A stretch of DNA of 55,303 nt, taken from contig PMUN01000359.1 of assembly GCA_003166875.1 (NCBI GenBank), positions 1,974 to 57,276 of the forward strand, in the 5' to 3' direction. This stretch comes from Bryobacterales bacterium (GTDB taxonomy: Bacteria > Acidobacteriota > Terriglobia > Bryobacterales > Bryobacteraceae). The translations under genes and the position numbers were made by a program. A model generated the notes under the pieces. That model saw nothing but the letters and a program-made list of their open reading frames with translations. It did not search any database and was not told the DNA's origin. This document shows, piece after piece, positions 9,722 to 18,996 of the stretch (position 1 is the first letter of the stretch; every line of letters begins with the position of its first letter).

Positions 9722-10552
9722 TTACTTTCCTCGATTGATAATTCGTATACTTCCGTTGAGCGTGTCGTACTTCAGCTCGGGCCCGCCGTTGCCGATACGC
9801 ATTCCGTTGAAATCGTCGCTGTGATAGACGAACTTGCCGTCCCTCCGCTCGCCCGCTGCGACCATCCTCGGCAAAGCCGTGACATCGTAGTCCGTGAAGG
9901 CCTGCCCGTTGAATGTCTTCACCCTCACGTCGGCATTCAGGTTCCCGCGGAACGACGTCTCGATGCTTCCGTTCACCGTGCCAAACGAGCATGCGCTTGA
10001 AGGATTCCTCGCAAACAGCACCTTGATCGGGCCATTTACCGTGTGAACCCTTCCCGAGCCGGACACTTCCGTCATATCGATGCCGCGGTTCACATTGCTT
10101 ATGTCGAAATCGCCGGTGGTGTTTTCCACGCGCACATCTCCGTTGTTCACCGTGCCCAACCGCAGGATCGTCGCCACCGGAACCTTGATTTCGAAATCGA
10201 AGGTCACGCGATACCCGCGATGGCCGTGATCGCGCGTTCCCCATCGATTGTCCTCACAATGGCAGCGAAACGGCCCGTCCACGAATAGGATCACTGAATC
10301 GCCGGATCTCGAAACATCCAGCTTTACCTCTTGCTTCGCAGCTTCCAGCCGTTCGGACGACTCCGCATCAATAGTTTTCTCGGCCACCACCTGGATCTCG
10401 CTGCCGTTGTAGCCCGAGACGTGAATGTAGCCTTGCACGTTATCCACTTCCAGTCGCGACGCCGCGGGCAACGTCTGCCGGATTGTTTCCTTGGCTTGCT
10501 GATCGCCGTAGGCCAGCGTCAGCGCCGTCATCAGAATTAAGAGCGTTCTCAT
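9722..10552 (-). CDS. DUF4097-family secreted protein (paralogue of preceding)
   Basis: MRTLLILMTALTLAYG signal peptide; VNNGDVRVENTTGDFDISNVNRGIDMTEVSGSGRVHTVNGPIKV. Confidence 0.85.
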   Translation of the reverse strand: MRTLLILMTALTLAYGDQQAKETIRQTLPAASRLEVDNVQGYIHVSGYNGSEIQVVAEKTIDAESSERLEAAKQEVKLDVSRSGDSVILFVDGPFRCHCEDNRWGTRDHGHRGYRVTFDFEIKVPVATILRLGTVNNGDVRVENTTGDFDISNVNRGIDMTEVSGSGRVHTVNGPIKVLFARNPSSACSFGTVNGSIETSFRGNLNADVRVKTFNGQAFTDYDVTALPRMVAAGERRDGKFVYHSDDFNGMRIGNGGPELKYDTLNGSIRIINRGK

Positions 10553-11319
10553 TGCAGTTGCTTCAGCGCCCATTGCGCGCGCTGCCTCACGTCCGGATTC
10601 AAGGTCTGGACGGACAACAGAAATTGAATATCCGGGACAGCCGACTTCTCGTGCAGCTCCACAATCTGATCCAGAATCGCGATCTGCACCAGCGGCGAAT
10701 CCTGCTTGGCCAGCGCCTGCACCACGCCTTTTCTTCCCACTGGACTATCGCTGAAATTCCGCAGCGCATCCACCGCCGCCAGTCGCACGTTGACGCTGGG
10801 ATCGTGATTTACCGTGGTCAGCAGCGCGCCCAGCACCTGCGGATCGGACTGCTCCACATGATATGCAAAGTTCACGCCGCGCAAACGATCGCTGGCCGAT
10901 TGCTGCTGCAGCAGCGATAGAGCAACTAATTGACGCATGTTATAAACCTCCCCGCGCAGTTGCGAAACCTCCGTGCTATCGCGCCCGCGCACCAGATATC
11001 CGGTACCGATTCCAACCGCCAGAATCAAAACGGCGCAGGCCGCCTGAAACGCCGGATGACGCAGCCACCACAACGGTTGCCGACGCTGGGCCTCCTGTTG
11101 CCGCCAGGTGCGCAGCGCATCGTAAAAGCGCACGCGCATACCCATACTCGAATCTTCTTCCGGCAACGTTCCGAGCGTCCCCCACAGATCCTTCAGTTCC
11201 TCCGCTTCGGCGCGGCAGCGCTCGCAAGACCCCAGGTGAGTCCGAAACTCACCAGCCGAATCTTCGAGAGTGCCCCTCCAGTAATCCACGAATTGTGTTC
11301 TGGCTTGTTCGCAGTTCAT
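10549..11319 (-). CDS. Putative anti-sigma factor: zinc-finger (zf-HC2-like) + TM + HEAT repeats
   Basis: MNCEQARTQFVDYWRG...HLGSCERCRAEAEELK; TM AACAVLILAVGIGTGYLV; HEAT-like VNVRLAAVDALRNF / SPLVQIAILDQIVEL / NPDVRQRAQWALKQL. Confidence 0.82.
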   Translation of the reverse strand: MNCEQARTQFVDYWRGTLEDSAGEFRTHLGSCERCRAEAEELKDLWGTLGTLPEEDSSMGMRVRFYDALRTWRQQEAQRRQPLWWLRHPAFQAACAVLILAVGIGTGYLVRGRDSTEVSQLRGEVYNMRQLVALSLLQQQSASDRLRGVNFAYHVEQSDPQVLGALLTTVNHDPSVNVRLAAVDALRNFSDSPVGRKGVVQALAKQDSPLVQIAILDQIVELHEKSAVPDIQFLLSVQTLNPDVRQRAQWALKQLQ

Positions 11320-11804
11320 GATGCCTTTTCTCCTGCCAACTCGAAGTAGATCTGCCCCAGCGCACGCACCGCGCGATACACCCGCACCTTCACCGCCCCG
11401 ATGTCGCACCCGAGAATACCGGCGATCTCTTCGTACTTCAGATTCTGATAACGGCTCAGCACCAACAGCTCTCTTTTTTCGAGCGGCAAGCGCGCCATCG
11501 CTCGCTTCAGTAACGCCACTTCCTGCTTGCGCTTCAAATTCTCGTCCATCATATTGGTGCTCGCAAATTCTCTATCACCGATTTCCACTTCAAACTTCCG
11601 CTTCCCGATGGAATCCACATGCGCGTTGCGTGCAATCTGGTACATCCACGCTGTGAAGGATCGTTCCGGCTGGTAGCTCTTCCGGTATTTCAACATCCGG
11701 AAAAAAACGTCCTGCACCAGGTCCTCGCTCAGGTCGCGGTTCCCGTTTACGTGCACAAAGTAGTTGAACAGCGGCCGATGGTGCCGCTCGAACAGGACCG
11801 CCAA
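11316..11804 (-). CDS. RNA polymerase sigma factor, ECF subfamily (5' end probably frameshifted)
   Basis: LFERHHRPLFNYFVHVNGNRDLSEDLVQDVFFRMLKYRKSY...LPLEKRELLVLSRYQNLKYEEIAGILGCDIGAVKVRVYRAVRAL; the track start is TTG, see findings. Confidence 0.85.
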   Translation of the reverse strand: MAVLFERHHRPLFNYFVHVNGNRDLSEDLVQDVFFRMLKYRKSYQPERSFTAWMYQIARNAHVDSIGKRKFEVEIGDREFASTNMMDENLKRKQEVALLKRAMARLPLEKRELLVLSRYQNLKYEEIAGILGCDIGAVKVRVYRAVRALGQIYFELAGEKAS

Positions 11805-11929
11805 GCCCCCCAGGTCGCCATCCCGGACGGGCCTGCATCAGGCTACTGTCGCTTGCTTCGTACACAATAGGAATACCGGCAGCGTAACCAAAGGTTACAG
11901 AGTGGAGCAGGGCCATGCCCCACAGGCTT

Positions 11930-13942
11930 TCACCACACCCGGCAAGCCGGGGCGGCGACCATGGGCTGGCCAACCTTGCAAGCGTAGGCGCGCTGGAACT
12001 CCGGCATGTTCGATACTACGCCGTTTACCCGATTTCGGCCCGGGGAGTGAGGATCCACTTGAATTAGCATCCGCGATGTCTCCGGCCGCACATTCTGGCA
12101 CCAGATCTGTCCCCAACCCAGAAAGAACCGCTGCTCGGGGGTTAATCCATCCAGTTTTGGCCGCGGTTTGCCATTCAGCGCCTCCATCAGCGCCATGAAC
12201 GCCAGCCGGACCCCGCCATTATCGGCCGCATTCTCACCCAGGGTCAGCTTCCCGTTCAGATGAACGTCGTCTATCGGCGTGAACTTCGAGTACTCCTGAA
12301 CGAAGCACTCGGCCCGTTTATCGAACTCCTTGGCATCCTCCGGCGTCCACCAGTCCTTTAGATTGCCGTCCAGATCGAACTGGCGGCCTTGATCGTCGAA
12401 CCCGTGCGTCAGTTCATGTCCCACCACCGCCCCAATCGCGCCATAATTCACCGCATCATCCAGGCGCTTGTCATAAAACGGCGGCTGCAAGATGCCCGCT
12501 GGAAAATTAATGTTGTTTTCCGTCGGATTGTAATACGCATTCACAGTGGGCGGCGTCATTCCCCACTCCATGCGATCGGTGGGCGTGCCGATCTTGTTCA
12601 ACTGCCGATGGACTTCGAACTCAGTGGCGCGCTCGTCGTTGCCCACCGCATCTCCGCGCACTATCTTTACGCTGGAATAGTCGCGCCACTTGTCCGGATA
12701 GCCGATCTTATTGGTCACCGCACGCAACTTGATGAGCGCCTGCTCCTTGGTGGTCGGCGTCATCCAAGAAAGCGTCTGGATGTCGCCCTTCAGGGCCGTT
12801 TCAATCTCCTCCACCATCTTCAGCGTCCGAGCCTTTTGTTCGGCGCCGAATGCCACTTCCACGTATTTCTCGCCCAGTGCGAAGCCCAGATCGCTATCCA
12901 CGGCGCTTACGCAGCGCTTCCAGCGTGGCTCGATCTCCTTGGCGCCCGCCAGGATCTGTCTAAAGAAACGAAAATTCTCATCAACAAACGGCTTCGCCAG
13001 AAACGGAGCTTCAGCGTGCACCAGTTGCCAGCGCAGATAAGCCTTGATCTCATCTAGGCTAGTCTGCACGATCATGGATTCCACCGTCCGGAAAAAATTC
13101 GGCACTACGACGTTCAGGTCCGTAATCGGCGGAGTTCCCATCCCTTGGAAATACTTCGCCCAGTCGATCGCCGGGCTGAGCGATACCAATTCGTGTGCCG
13201 TCAGCTTGTGATAAGTCAGCTTGGGATCGCGCCGCGACGTCACATCGAGTGACCCCTTGGCCAAACCCGTCTCAAAGCGCATCACGGCTTGAGAGTCCGA
13301 AGCAGCCTGCTCACTGGGCTCCCCCAAAAGCTCCAGCATCTTCTGGACGTGCTCCACATATTGCTTGCGTAGCTCTACCGATTTGGCGTCGTCCTTGAAA
13401 TAGTAGTCGCGCTCCGGAAGGCCCAAACCGCCTTGATCGGCCTGCGCGATCTCGAGCATTGAGTCCTTGAAATCAGCGCCGGAAGAAAAGCTGAAGAGCG
13501 CATTGACGCCGATCAACTGCAGGGGGATGAGCACATTCACGATGCCGGACTTGGAGGAGATCGCATCGATGCGATCCAGCTCCGGTTTCAGAGGCGCCGC
13601 GCCCAGCTTGTCGATGGCCGTCTCGTCCATGCAGGAGGCGTAGAAATCCCCAATCTTCTGTTCCACCGGCGTGCGCCCAGCGGCGTCAGCCGAAGCTTTT
13701 TCCAGAATGCCGCGCAAGATGCCACGGTTGTTCTCGTCCAATTGTCCGAACGGGTCCCAGCTGGTCTGGTCGGGCGGGATCGGGTGATTGGCCACCCAGC
13801 CTCCGCATGCGTATTGATAGAAATCGACGCAGGGATTGGCCGACCGGTCCATATTGGAGATGCTGAACCCAGGCGTGTTCTGAGCAGCCGCGATGCCAGC
13901 CGTGAGCGAGAACAGAAGGATGAATCGACGTGGACAAATCAC
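11930..13942 (-). CDS. M13 (neprilysin-like) metallopeptidase
   Basis: VVGHELTHGFDDQGRQFD (HExxH), ENAADNGGVRLAF, NPTENNINFPAGILQPPFY. Confidence 0.95.
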   Translation of the reverse strand: MICPRRFILLFSLTAGIAAAQNTPGFSISNMDRSANPCVDFYQYACGGWVANHPIPPDQTSWDPFGQLDENNRGILRGILEKASADAAGRTPVEQKIGDFYASCMDETAIDKLGAAPLKPELDRIDAISSKSGIVNVLIPLQLIGVNALFSFSSGADFKDSMLEIAQADQGGLGLPERDYYFKDDAKSVELRKQYVEHVQKMLELLGEPSEQAASDSQAVMRFETGLAKGSLDVTSRRDPKLTYHKLTAHELVSLSPAIDWAKYFQGMGTPPITDLNVVVPNFFRTVESMIVQTSLDEIKAYLRWQLVHAEAPFLAKPFVDENFRFFRQILAGAKEIEPRWKRCVSAVDSDLGFALGEKYVEVAFGAEQKARTLKMVEEIETALKGDIQTLSWMTPTTKEQALIKLRAVTNKIGYPDKWRDYSSVKIVRGDAVGNDERATEFEVHRQLNKIGTPTDRMEWGMTPPTVNAYYNPTENNINFPAGILQPPFYDKRLDDAVNYGAIGAVVGHELTHGFDDQGRQFDLDGNLKDWWTPEDAKEFDKRAECFVQEYSKFTPIDDVHLNGKLTLGENAADNGGVRLAFMALMEALNGKPRPKLDGLTPEQRFFLGWGQIWCQNVRPETSRMLIQVDPHSPGRNRVNGVVSNMPEFQRAYACKVGQPMVAAPACRVW

Positions 13943-13956
13943 GTCTTAATTCTACA

Positions 13957-13984
13957 AGTGGGGCAGGCGCTTCCGCCTGCCAAC
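13957..13984. repeat. Single-hairpin element GTGGGGCAGGCG-CTTC-CGCCTGCC
   Basis: 8-bp perfect stem GGCAGGCG/CGCCTGCC; shares the GTGGGGCAGG head with 4254. Confidence 0.65.
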
Positions 13985-14003
13985 CGATCTTGTCACAAAT
14001 TTT

Positions 14004-16100
14004 CTACTTCTTCAACTTGTCCCGCTGCTCCTTCAACACCGCTTTCCGGCTCAGCTTGATCTTGTTGCCTTCGAGCGCCAGAACCTTCACCAAAATCTGG
14101 TCGCCTTCTTTCAACTCATCGCGCACGGCTTTAATCCGATTTTCCGAGATCTCGCTGATGTGCAGCAAACCATCGGTGCCGGGGAATATCTCGACAAACG
14201 CGCCGAACTCCACCAGCCGAACCACCTTGCCGAGATACGTCTTTCCAACCTCAGCGACCGCGGCGATATCAGTAACTCGCTGAATTGCGAGCTTCGCCGA
14301 TTCGCCATCGGCGGCGAAAATGTTGACCGTCCCGTCGTCCTCGACGTCGATCTTCACACCGGTTTCGTCCACGATGCTGCGGATCATCTTGCCGCCTGGC
14401 CCAATCAGATCGCGAATCTTGTCCGTAGGAATCTTGAGAGTGTAGATGCGAGGCGCGAACTGCGACATTTCCTTGCGCGGTTCTGAAATAGTCGCCACCA
14501 TCTTCTCCAAAATGGACAGCCGCGCTTTGCGCGCCTGCTCTAGCGCCTCCTGCATGATCTTGGTGGTGACGTTCGGAACCTTGATGTCCATCTGCAGGCC
14601 GGTGATGCCCTGCTTCGATCCGGCAACCTTGAAATCCATGTCGCCGTAATGATCCTCGGCGCCGGCGATATCGGTCAGCACGGCGTAATCCTTGCCCTCC
14701 ATCACCAGGCCCATGGCGATGCCGGCGATGGTTTCCGAGACCGGCACACCCGCGTCCATCAGCGCCAGCGACGCTCCGCATACCGTCGCCATTGAGCTGG
14801 AACCATTCGATTCCAAAATGTCGCTCACAACGCGCAGCGTGTACGGGAACTTCGCTTCTTCCGGAATCACGGCGGAAATCGATCGCTCAGCCAAAGCGCC
14901 GTGCCCAATCTCGCGCCGGCCCGGCCCACGCATGAATCCTACCTCACCCACGCTGAAGGGCGGGAAGTTGTAATGCAGCATGAACCGCTTCGCAGTCTCG
15001 GTCAGATCGAACATCTCGATGCGCTGCTGATCGTCCTTGGTGCCGAGGGTAACGGTGACCAGCGCCTGCGTCTCTCCGCGGGTGAACAGCGCCGAGCCGT
15101 GAGTGCGCGGCAAAACCCCGACTTCGCAATCGATATTGCGGATCTCGTCGAACGCGCGCCCGTCCGGACGCCTCCGGTGCTTCAGCATCTCATCGCGGAA
15201 GATGCGCTCCTTCAGCAAATCGAACAACGCGCCGGCTTCGGATTTTTGCTCTTCCGGGAATGTCTCCAACACCGCATGCTTAGCTTCGTGCACCTTGTGG
15301 TAGCTTTCGAGCTTGGGATACTTCTTGGTGTCCAGCGCATCCGTCAAATCGGCGCGAATCTGCTTCTCGATTTGGGCCAAGACTTCCTTGCTAATCACGG
15401 GAGCGGTATAGACGCGCTTGGTTTTGCCGGCCTTTTTCACCAGCTCACGAATGGCCGCCCCAACTTTCTTGCAGCACTCGTGGCCATATTCGATGGCTTC
15501 CAGCACTTCGGCTTCGGTAGCGTGCTGCGCGCCCGCCTCCACCATCACGATTCCTTCTTCGCTGCCCGCGACAATAATGCTGAGTTTGGCTTCGCGCGTT
15601 TGGTCGTAGCTGGGATTCGCCACCAGCTTTCCATTGATCGACCCCACCCGCACTCCGCCCAGAATATGGTGGAACGGGATGTCGGAAATAGCCAGCGCAG
15701 CGCCCGCGCCGATAATTGCTAGCGTGCTCGGATCGCGCTGCGGATCGGCCGACAGCACCATCGCGATAACTTGCGACTCGTTCGTGTAGCCCTCCGGAAA
15801 CAGCGGCCGAATGGGCCGGTCGATAAGCCGGCTAGTGAGGATTTCTTTCTCGGAGGGACGCCCCTCGCGCTTAATGAAGCCGCCCGGAAACTTGCCGGCG
15901 GCGTAAGTGTATTCACGGTAATCCACCGTGAGCGGAAAGAAGGCGGCGTTGGGCTTCGGCTCTTCGTTGGAGCAGGCGCTCACCAGCACCACGGTATCTC
16001 CCGAACGGACCACGACGGCCCCATTGGCCTGCTTCGCAATCTTTCCTGTCTCAATTGTGATCTTTTGACCATCCAGGTCAATTTCTACGGTATGTAACAT
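14004..16100 (-). CDS. pnp: Polyribonucleotide nucleotidyltransferase
   Basis: MLHTVEIDLDGQKITIETGKIAKQANGAVVVRSGDTVVL; GPGRREIGHGALAERS; KH (IGPGGKMIRSI) and S1 (VGKTYLGKVVRLVEFGAFVEI) domains. Confidence 0.97.
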   Translation of the reverse strand: MLHTVEIDLDGQKITIETGKIAKQANGAVVVRSGDTVVLVSACSNEEPKPNAAFFPLTVDYREYTYAAGKFPGGFIKREGRPSEKEILTSRLIDRPIRPLFPEGYTNESQVIAMVLSADPQRDPSTLAIIGAGAALAISDIPFHHILGGVRVGSINGKLVANPSYDQTREAKLSIIVAGSEEGIVMVEAGAQHATEAEVLEAIEYGHECCKKVGAAIRELVKKAGKTKRVYTAPVISKEVLAQIEKQIRADLTDALDTKKYPKLESYHKVHEAKHAVLETFPEEQKSEAGALFDLLKERIFRDEMLKHRRRPDGRAFDEIRNIDCEVGVLPRTHGSALFTRGETQALVTVTLGTKDDQQRIEMFDLTETAKRFMLHYNFPPFSVGEVGFMRGPGRREIGHGALAERSISAVIPEEAKFPYTLRVVSDILESNGSSSMATVCGASLALMDAGVPVSETIAGIAMGLVMEGKDYAVLTDIAGAEDHYGDMDFKVAGSKQGITGLQMDIKVPNVTTKIMQEALEQARKARLSILEKMVATISEPRKEMSQFAPRIYTLKIPTDKIRDLIGPGGKMIRSIVDETGVKIDVEDDGTVNIFAADGESAKLAIQRVTDIAAVAEVGKTYLGKVVRLVEFGAFVEIFPGTDGLLHISEISENRIKAVRDELKEGDQILVKVLALEGNKIKLSRKAVLKEQRDKLKK

Positions 16101-16224
16101 CAGTAATTTCCTTTTAATCGAGGCCGAGCTTTCTGCTCCGCCTGCCAAGGATTAAGAGGAGACTTTGGAGGGAACGAAATGTCGATGCACCGCCCACCGG
16201 GGCGGGTTACCTGAGCCCAGACAC

Positions 16225-16494
16225 CTAACGGCGGATGCCCAAACTTTGAATCAGGTTCTTGTACCTTTCCGGATTACGGCTCTTCAGGTATTTCAACAAG
16301 CGGCGCCGGCGTGCCACCATCGACAACAATCCCCGGCGGGAATGATGGTCTTTGCCATGCAACTTGAAATGATCCTGTAGCTGCAGAATGCGCTGGCTCA
16401 GGATGGCTACCTGGACTTCTGGCGAACCGGTGTCGGTCTTGTGAACTCTGTACGTTGCAACTACCTGTTGTTTCGAATCAGCCGCCAGTGCCAT
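16225..16494 (-). CDS. rpsO: 30S ribosomal protein S15
   Basis: [51 protein letters not shown]; adjacent to pnp. Confidence 0.97.
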   Translation of the reverse strand: MALAADSKQQVVATYRVHKTDTGSPEVQVAILSQRILQLQDHFKLHGKDHHSRRGLLSMVARRRRLLKYLKSRNPERYKNLIQSLGIRR

Positions 16495-16563
16495 TCTCGG
16501 AAAGATACTCCTCGTCTAAACTTAATCTCTTTTGTTCCTTAACAGGATAGCACAGGTTGGCGT

Positions 16564-16589
16564 CCACAATTGTCCGACGTGAATTGTGG
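16564..16589. promoter_or_regulatory. Stem-loop upstream of rpsO: CCACAATT-N10-AATTGTGG
   Basis: Perfect 8-bp inverted repeat; function unknown. Confidence 0.4.
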
Positions 16590-16611
16590 AGCTTTCTCGA
16601 TGGCCCTTTCC

Positions 16612-16688
16612 GAGCCGCGACCGGCAGGAAGCGCTACCAACACTGCACGGGTTTGCTATCTGTCCACGCTCCGTTCCCGTCGCGGCTC
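16612..16688. repeat. Imperfect palindromic element, copy 2 (77 bp)
   Basis: GAGCCGCGACCGGCAGGAAGCGCTACCA...GGTTTGC...CACGCTCC...GTCGCGGCTC; same length and ends as 7676-7752. Confidence 0.88.
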
Positions 16689-16746
16689 AGTTTTATATAT
16701 TCGTGCCGCACTCCCTCCCCTGTGGTAATGGACCTCAGTGGGGGAA

Positions 16747-16810
16747 TCCTTCTGCTTTCTGCATTCTGCATTCTGCTTTCTGCTGCCTGCCACCTGCCGC
16801 CTGGCTCCTA
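16747..16810. repeat. Heptad-periodic array (TTCTGCN to CCTGCCN) ending in a stop codon
   Basis: ttctgct ttctgca ttctgca ttctgct ttctgct gcctgcc acctgcc gcctggc tcctact: 9 units with CTG in constant phase; TAG of the minus-strand gene at 16808-16810. Confidence 0.85.
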
Positions 16811-18139
16811 CTGCTTAATCACTGTCCCATCCCTCCGCCGGATCTCCCCCCAGCCGCCGTTCAGCCGCTTCCGCTCGCTTTCCTCGAAGCTTCCGAAAGG
16901 ATACTTGGCCGCGGCCTTCTCATCTACCTCGATGCCCCAGCCTGCCGCGTCGTTAGGATACCAATAGCCGTTTTTCATCACCGGACAACCCTGGAAAACT
17001 TCCTGCGTGCGCTCGTGAAACGCCGAATATTCCTGGATCCCAAAATTGTGGCAGGCCACGTCCAGCGTGATGTTGCACATTGATCCGATCGGCGAAAGAT
17101 CGCCGGGACCATGCCATGCCGTCCGCACGTTGAACGCCTCGCCCAGGGCCGCAACCTTGCGCGCGGGCGTCAGCCCTCCCACCATGGACGGATGAATGCG
17201 GATGAAATCGATCAGCCGTTCGGAAATCAGCGGCGTCCATTCCAACGGATGCGTGAACAGCTCCCCCATCGCCAGTTGCGTGGCGCACTGCTTGCGAATC
17301 AGCCGGAAATAATCGATGTCTTCGGGCGCAAGCACATCCTCCAGGAAGAATAACCGGAACTTCTCCACATCCTTGGCGAATCGCACAGCTTGTATCGGAT
17401 GCAATCGCTCATGAACATCGTGCAGCAGCTCGATCTCCTCGCCCAGCTCCGTCCGGCTGGCTTCAAAAAGCTGCAATGCCCGCCGCATGTAGGCTGCCGG
17501 CTCAAACACCGGACCATCATGCAGCGCCGCAACGGCAGCGTTCCCACGGCTCGCGCCATATCCTGCCATTCCTGGAACGCCCACCTGCACGCGCACATGC
17601 CGGAAGCCCTGCTCGATAATTCGCCGCGCGTTCGCGATGGTCTCCGGAATCTCTGCGCCGGCAGCGTGCGTATAACAATCGGCCGCTTCGCGGCATTTCC
17701 CACCGAGCAACTCATACACCGGCATACCAGCTTGCCGCCCCTTGATGTCCCACAGCGCCATGTCGACGCCCGCGATGGCGTTGTTCAACACCGGGCCATT
17801 GCGCCAATAGGAGCTGTCGTAGCAGGCATGCCAGATATCGTCAATCCGATCGGTAGCTCGCCCCAGCAGAAACGGCTTCAAATATTTCTCAACCGCTGGA
17901 ACAACCAAATCCGCGCGCTGCGTAAACGTGGCGCATCCGTAGCCGTACAATCCATCTTGGTCCGTAGTAATCTTCACCACCACCAGCCGCAGTCCTTGCG
18001 GCGCAGTCGCGATAACGCTAATGTCTTTGATGCGAGGAACAGCCAACCCACGCGTAGCGCGCTCCACCTTAGCCTGCGCCGCCAATTCCCGCATTGCGAG
18101 AAAGCCGCCAGCCGCCTTCAGCAGATCGCGGCGCTTCAT
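16808..18139 (-). CDS. Mandelate racemase/enolase superfamily protein (RspA/mannonate dehydratase-like) with Tat-like leader
   Basis: MKRRDLLKAAGGFLAM leader; NAIAGVDMALWDIKGRQAGMPVYELLGGK; LFFLEDVLAPEDIDYF; WHGPGDLSPIG. Confidence 0.87.
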   Translation of the reverse strand: MKRRDLLKAAGGFLAMRELAAQAKVERATRGLAVPRIKDISVIATAPQGLRLVVVKITTDQDGLYGYGCATFTQRADLVVPAVEKYLKPFLLGRATDRIDDIWHACYDSSYWRNGPVLNNAIAGVDMALWDIKGRQAGMPVYELLGGKCREAADCYTHAAGAEIPETIANARRIIEQGFRHVRVQVGVPGMAGYGASRGNAAVAALHDGPVFEPAAYMRRALQLFEASRTELGEEIELLHDVHERLHPIQAVRFAKDVEKFRLFFLEDVLAPEDIDYFRLIRKQCATQLAMGELFTHPLEWTPLISERLIDFIRIHPSMVGGLTPARKVAALGEAFNVRTAWHGPGDLSPIGSMCNITLDVACHNFGIQEYSAFHERTQEVFQGCPVMKNGYWYPNDAAGWGIEVDEKAAAKYPFGSFEESERKRLNGGWGEIRRRDGTVIKQ

Positions 18140-18297
18140 CGTTTCGGCTCGTGCTCGCGATCGTCCACCATTCGTTTGACGCGGTCTAGTTCCGCCCGCA
18201 GCTTCCGCTCCCGCAAGGCGATCGAGATCACATAGATGATCACCACCAGCCAGGCGACCAGAAAACCGTAAAACATGAACGTGTAGTTTTGGTCCAT
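18136..18297 (-). CDS. ccmD: CcmD-like small heme-exporter protein (53 aa, not in ORF track)
   Basis: Own translation: MDQNYTFMFYGFLVAWLVVIIYVISIALRERKLRAELDRVKRMVDDREHEPKR*; single TM then basic tail; directly after ccmC; ATGA overlap with the next gene. Confidence 0.82.
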   Translation of the reverse strand: MDQNYTFMFYGFLVAWLVVIIYVISIALRERKLRAELDRVKRMVDDREHEPKR

Positions 18298-18307
18298 GAC
18301 AATCTCC

Positions 18308-18991
18308 TCAAAAAGCGTGCGCGTACCGCCGCATCGTATCGATCTCTCGCTGCATAGCTTCCTGACGCATCCGGATCAACACCAGCACCGTGGCCAGCAT
18401 TATGAGAGCGAGGAAGTTCCACCAGATGGGCGCTTCCATGCCAGGCGCCATTCCACCGCCGCTGCGAATGCTCAACACCGGGCCAGGATGCTGCGTCCGG
18501 AACCACTCGATCGACTTCCAGACGATCACAACATCCACGCACGCGAATATCGACAGTACCGCGCACAATCTGGCCCGTGTGGTCGGATCGTCAATCGCGC
18601 GCCGCAGCATCAGGTAGCCGACGTACAGCAGCCAGCAGATGAAGAACGACGTGAGCCGGTAGTCCCAGGTCCACCAGATGCCCCAGATGATGCGGCCCCA
18701 AATGCTGCCGGTAATCAAGGTAATTGTGGTGAATGCAAACGAGACCTCAGTAATGGAGGCCGCTACCGAATCGAAGCGCAAATCCTTCTTGATCAGATAC
18801 CCGACGCTACAGAACATCGCCAGGAAGAATCCCGCGAATGACGTGATTGCCGACGGCACATGGAAATAGATGATGCGGAAGATCGCGCCCTGATTCAGCT
18901 CGTCCGGCACCTTCAGAAACATGGTGTGCAGATTCCAGCTCAAGATCAGTCCCGACAGCACCGAAAGAGCCAAAATGATTTTCAGTCGCAT
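18308..18991 (-). CDS. ccmC: Heme exporter protein CcmC
   Basis: GAIFRIIYFHVPSAITSF, SIWGRIIWGIWWTWDYRLTSFFICWLLYVGYLMLR (WWD/tryptophan-rich motif). Confidence 0.95.
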   Translation of the reverse strand: MRLKIILALSVLSGLILSWNLHTMFLKVPDELNQGAIFRIIYFHVPSAITSFAGFFLAMFCSVGYLIKKDLRFDSVAASITEVSFAFTTITLITGSIWGRIIWGIWWTWDYRLTSFFICWLLYVGYLMLRRAIDDPTTRARLCAVLSIFACVDVVIVWKSIEWFRTQHPGPVLSIRSGGGMAPGMEAPIWWNFLALIMLATVLVLIRMRQEAMQREIDTMRRYAHAF

Positions 18992-18996
18992 AGTTT

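Noticed and set aside
8901-10244. The full 447-aa ORF as one protein
   Set aside because: The first ~175 residues are out-of-frame translation of the upstream DUF4097 gene; a signal peptide start MKQLALL at 9719 is clear.
14901-15722. 273-aa plus-strand ORF antisense to pnp
   Set aside because: Lies entirely opposite conserved pnp; low-complexity His/Arg/Leu-rich translation typical of shadow ORFs.
16150-16224. Ribosomal S15 autoregulatory RNA between rpsO and pnp
   Set aside because: A short CCGCCC/GGGCGG hairpin is present, but it lies downstream of rpsO and does not match a known S15 leader architecture I could confirm.
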